Of a stretch of 64,000 bases of DNA, positions 62,363 to 64,000 are shown piece after piece; the first letter of the stretch is position 1; each line of letters opens with the position of its first letter. Under the pieces are notes generated by a model. That model did not search any database, had not been told where the DNA came from, and worked only from the letters and a program-made list of their open reading frames with translations. Made by a program: the position numbers and the translations under genes. Source of the DNA: Neorhizobium petrolearium (lineage in GTDB: Bacteria; Pseudomonadota; Alphaproteobacteria; Rhizobiales; Rhizobiaceae); the NCBI RefSeq assembly GCF_017873175.1, contig NZ_JAGGJW010000005.1, positions 310,001 to 374,000 of the forward strand, written 5' to 3'.

Positions 62363-63292
62363 ATGACCCTTCTGAAACCGAAGCTGAGCCGTGAAGTCGC
62401 CGAGACGATCGCTGCCGGCGGTCCTGTCGTCGCGCTGGAATCGACCATCATCACCCATGGCATGCCTTACCCCGCCAATCTCGAAACGGCGCTTGGCGTC
62501 GAGGCGGTGATCCGCGAGAACGGCGCGGTGCCTGCGACGATCGCTGTGATAAATGGCGAACTGCGCGTCGGTCTCGAACGCCACGAGCTCGATGCACTCG
62601 CCCAGGCCAAGGACGTAGTAAAGGCTTCCGGCCGTGATCTTGCCGTCGCCATGGTCAAGAAGCAGTCGGCCGGCACCACCGTATCAGCCACCATGCTGCT
62701 CGCCGATCTCGCCGGCATCGACATCTTCGCGACCGGCGGCGTCGGCGGCGTGCATCGCGGCGCCGAGCAGACCTTCGACATTTCCGCCGACCTCACCGAG
62801 CTCGGCCGCACCAGGACTGCCGTCGTCTGCGCCGGCGTAAAGTCGATCCTCGATATCGCCAAGACGCTCGAATATCTGGAGACCCAGCGTGTGCCGGTCA
62901 TCGCCTACGGCACCGAGGATTTCCCCGCCTTCTTCACCCGCAAAAGCGGCTACAAGGCCGACCATCGGCTCGACACGCCGGAAGAGATCGCCCAAGCCAT
63001 GTCGCTGCACCACAAGCTCGGCACCGGCACCGGCTTGCTGATTGCCAATCCAATCCCGGAAGCCGCCGCACTGACGCCGGAATTCATCGACGGCACGATC
63101 GCCGATGCGGTGCGCGAAGCGGATGAAAGAGGCATCGGACGCAAGGAACTGACGCCCTTCCTGCTTGCCCGCATCAACGAACTTTCGAAGGGCGAAAGCC
63201 TGAAGGCGAATATCGAGCTGGTGAAGAACAATGCCCGGCTCGCTGCAAAGATGGCCGTCGCCTATGCGGCTTTAAAGAAATCCGGCAAATAG
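62363..63292 (+). CDS. psuG: Pseudouridine-5'-phosphate glycosidase
   Basis: 309 residues, full length for PsuG. Family motifs VALESTIITHGMPYPANLET, KKQSAGTTVSATMLLA, FATGGVGGVHRGAE and DISADLTELGRT are intact, including the lysine expected to form a Schiff base with the ribose. It cleaves pseudouridine-5'-phosphate to uracil and ribose-5-phosphate. It follows the kinase by 37 bases. Confidence 0.95.
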   Translation: MTLLKPKLSREVAETIAAGGPVVALESTIITHGMPYPANLETALGVEAVIRENGAVPATIAVINGELRVGLERHELDALAQAKDVVKASGRDLAVAMVKKQSAGTTVSATMLLADLAGIDIFATGGVGGVHRGAEQTFDISADLTELGRTRTAVVCAGVKSILDIAKTLEYLETQRVPVIAYGTEDFPAFFTRKSGYKADHRLDTPEEIAQAMSLHHKLGTGTGLLIANPIPEAAALTPEFIDGTIADAVREADERGIGRKELTPFLLARINELSKGESLKANIELVKNNARLAAKMAVAYAALKKSGK

Positions 63293-63314
63293 TTCAAAAA
63301 TAAGGGGAACTTCC

Positions 63315-64000
63315 ATGAGCTACGAGACGATCCTGTACGAGAAGGATTTGACCGACAAGTTCGCGACGATCACCATCAATCGCCCCGACAAGATGAACGC
63401 GATGAACAAGACGGTGATCCGCGAGATCGACGCGGCACTGAAGAGTGCCGTCGATGACCCCGACGTCAACGCTCTGGTCATTACCGGCGCCGGCCGCGCC
63501 TTCTCATCCGGTTATGACCTGCAGGGCGGCGATTTCGATGTGGACATCGACTTCTGGCGCGAGGACATGACCGAAAACGCCGAGGCACTGCTCAACATCT
63601 GGCGCGCCCCGATCCCGGTCATCGCCTCGGTCAATGGCTACGCGCTGGCCGGCGCGCTCGAACTGATGATGTCCTGCGACCTCGCCATCGCCGCCGACAC
63701 GGCAAAATTCGGCGAACCGGAAGTGCGCCATAATTCCGGCCCACCGGCCCTGATGATGCCCTGGCTGCTTGCCACCCGTGACGTGCGCTGGCTGATGTTC
63801 ACCGGCGACATGGTGGATGCCGAAGAAGCGCTGCGCATGCACCTCATCAACAAGGTCGTGCCGGCCGATCAGCTGAAGGAAAAGACCGAGAACCTGGCCC
63901 GCAAGCTCGCCCGCATGCCGGTGCCGGCGCTGAAATACACCAAGGCCTCCATCAACAACCAGCAGATGGTCGCGGGTCTCATGCCGTCCTTCCAGTACAA
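63315..64000 (+). CDS. Enoyl-CoA hydratase/isomerase family protein (3' truncated by window edge)
   Basis: The first 228 residues, running off the window. Crotonase features: ITINRPDKMNAMN, ITGAGRAFSSGYDL (oxyanion-hole region) and VNGYALAGALELMMSCDLAIAADTAKFGEPEV. The family glutamates are in usual places (GALEL, FGEPE). AGGGGAA precedes the ATG. It probably belongs to the transcript of psuK and psuG, but its link with pseudouridine breakdown is unclear. Hydratase, isomerase or thioesterase activity cannot be chosen from sequence alone. Confidence 0.85.
   Translation, partial: MSYETILYEKDLTDKFATITINRPDKMNAMNKTVIREIDAALKSAVDDPDVNALVITGAGRAFSSGYDLQGGDFDVDIDFWREDMTENAEALLNIWRAPIPVIASVNGYALAGALELMMSCDLAIAADTAKFGEPEVRHNSGPPALMMPWLLATRDVRWLMFTGDMVDAEEALRMHLINKVVPADQLKEKTENLARKLARMPVPALKYTKASINNQQMVAGLMPSFQY

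Overview
The window is a GC-rich stretch from an alphaproteobacterium, most likely a member of the Rhizobiaceae and plausibly a secondary replicon. The reasons are napEDABC and norEFCBQD gene orders as in rhizobia, FixL/FixJ-type signalling at the left edge, a high density of ABC importers, and frequent ATGA stop/start overlaps. No tRNA, rRNA, insertion sequence, phage gene or CRISPR array was seen.

Bases 1-3775 hold a truncated FixL-type histidine kinase, a FixJ-type regulator, a lone receiver, a UBP-type zinc finger protein and a cyclic-nucleotide-domain/thioredoxin-reductase-like flavoprotein whose usual CxxC is missing.

Bases 3887-21077 form an anaerobic nitrogen-oxide respiration island. 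It has a periplasmic nitrate reductase operon with a decayed napF (napE-[napF]-D-A-B-C), a UbiD decarboxylase, an Fe-S repair protein (RIC), a DUF6522 protein, a hemerythrin-like protein, ubiT-ubiU-ubiV for oxygen-independent ubiquinone synthesis, nnrU with a small membrane protein, and norEF and norCBQD. Four intergenic sites match TTTG-N8-CAAA (8438, 11856, 15314, 16353), which points to one NO/O2-responsive FNR/NnrR-type regulon joining respiration, NO defence and quinone supply. No nitrite or nitrous oxide reductase gene lies in the window.

Bases 21203-64000 are a chain of catabolic ABC-importer operons, nearly all on the minus strand. (1) 21.2-29.6 kb: polyamine-type importer with N-carbamoyl-D-amino acid hydrolase, an XRE-cupin regulator, an adenine-deaminase-like enzyme and a D-threonine-aldolase-type PLP enzyme, divergent from tryptophan 2,3-dioxygenase. 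(2) 30.7-36.2 kb: LacI regulator, polar amino acid importer, 2-hydroxyacid dehydrogenase and a small alpha-beta barrel protein. (3) 36.7-43.9 kb: sugar/glycerol-phosphate-type importer with a single-chain fusion of a glycerophosphodiesterase and a LacI regulator, plus an inositol-monophosphatase-like enzyme. (4) 44.5-48.3 kb: two paralogous amidohydrolases and a GMC oxidoreductase. (5) 48.6-55.9 kb: dipeptide-type importer with two paralogous binding proteins. (6) 56.2-61.1 kb: polyamine-type importer with a 2-oxoglutarate/Fe(II) oxygenase, divergent from a pseudouridine kinase/glycosidase pair and a truncated crotonase.

Recurring features include hairpins just after the binding-protein gene in three importer operons, and palindromic operator candidates in most promoter regions. 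All functions are inferred from reading the sequence. No database search was possible.
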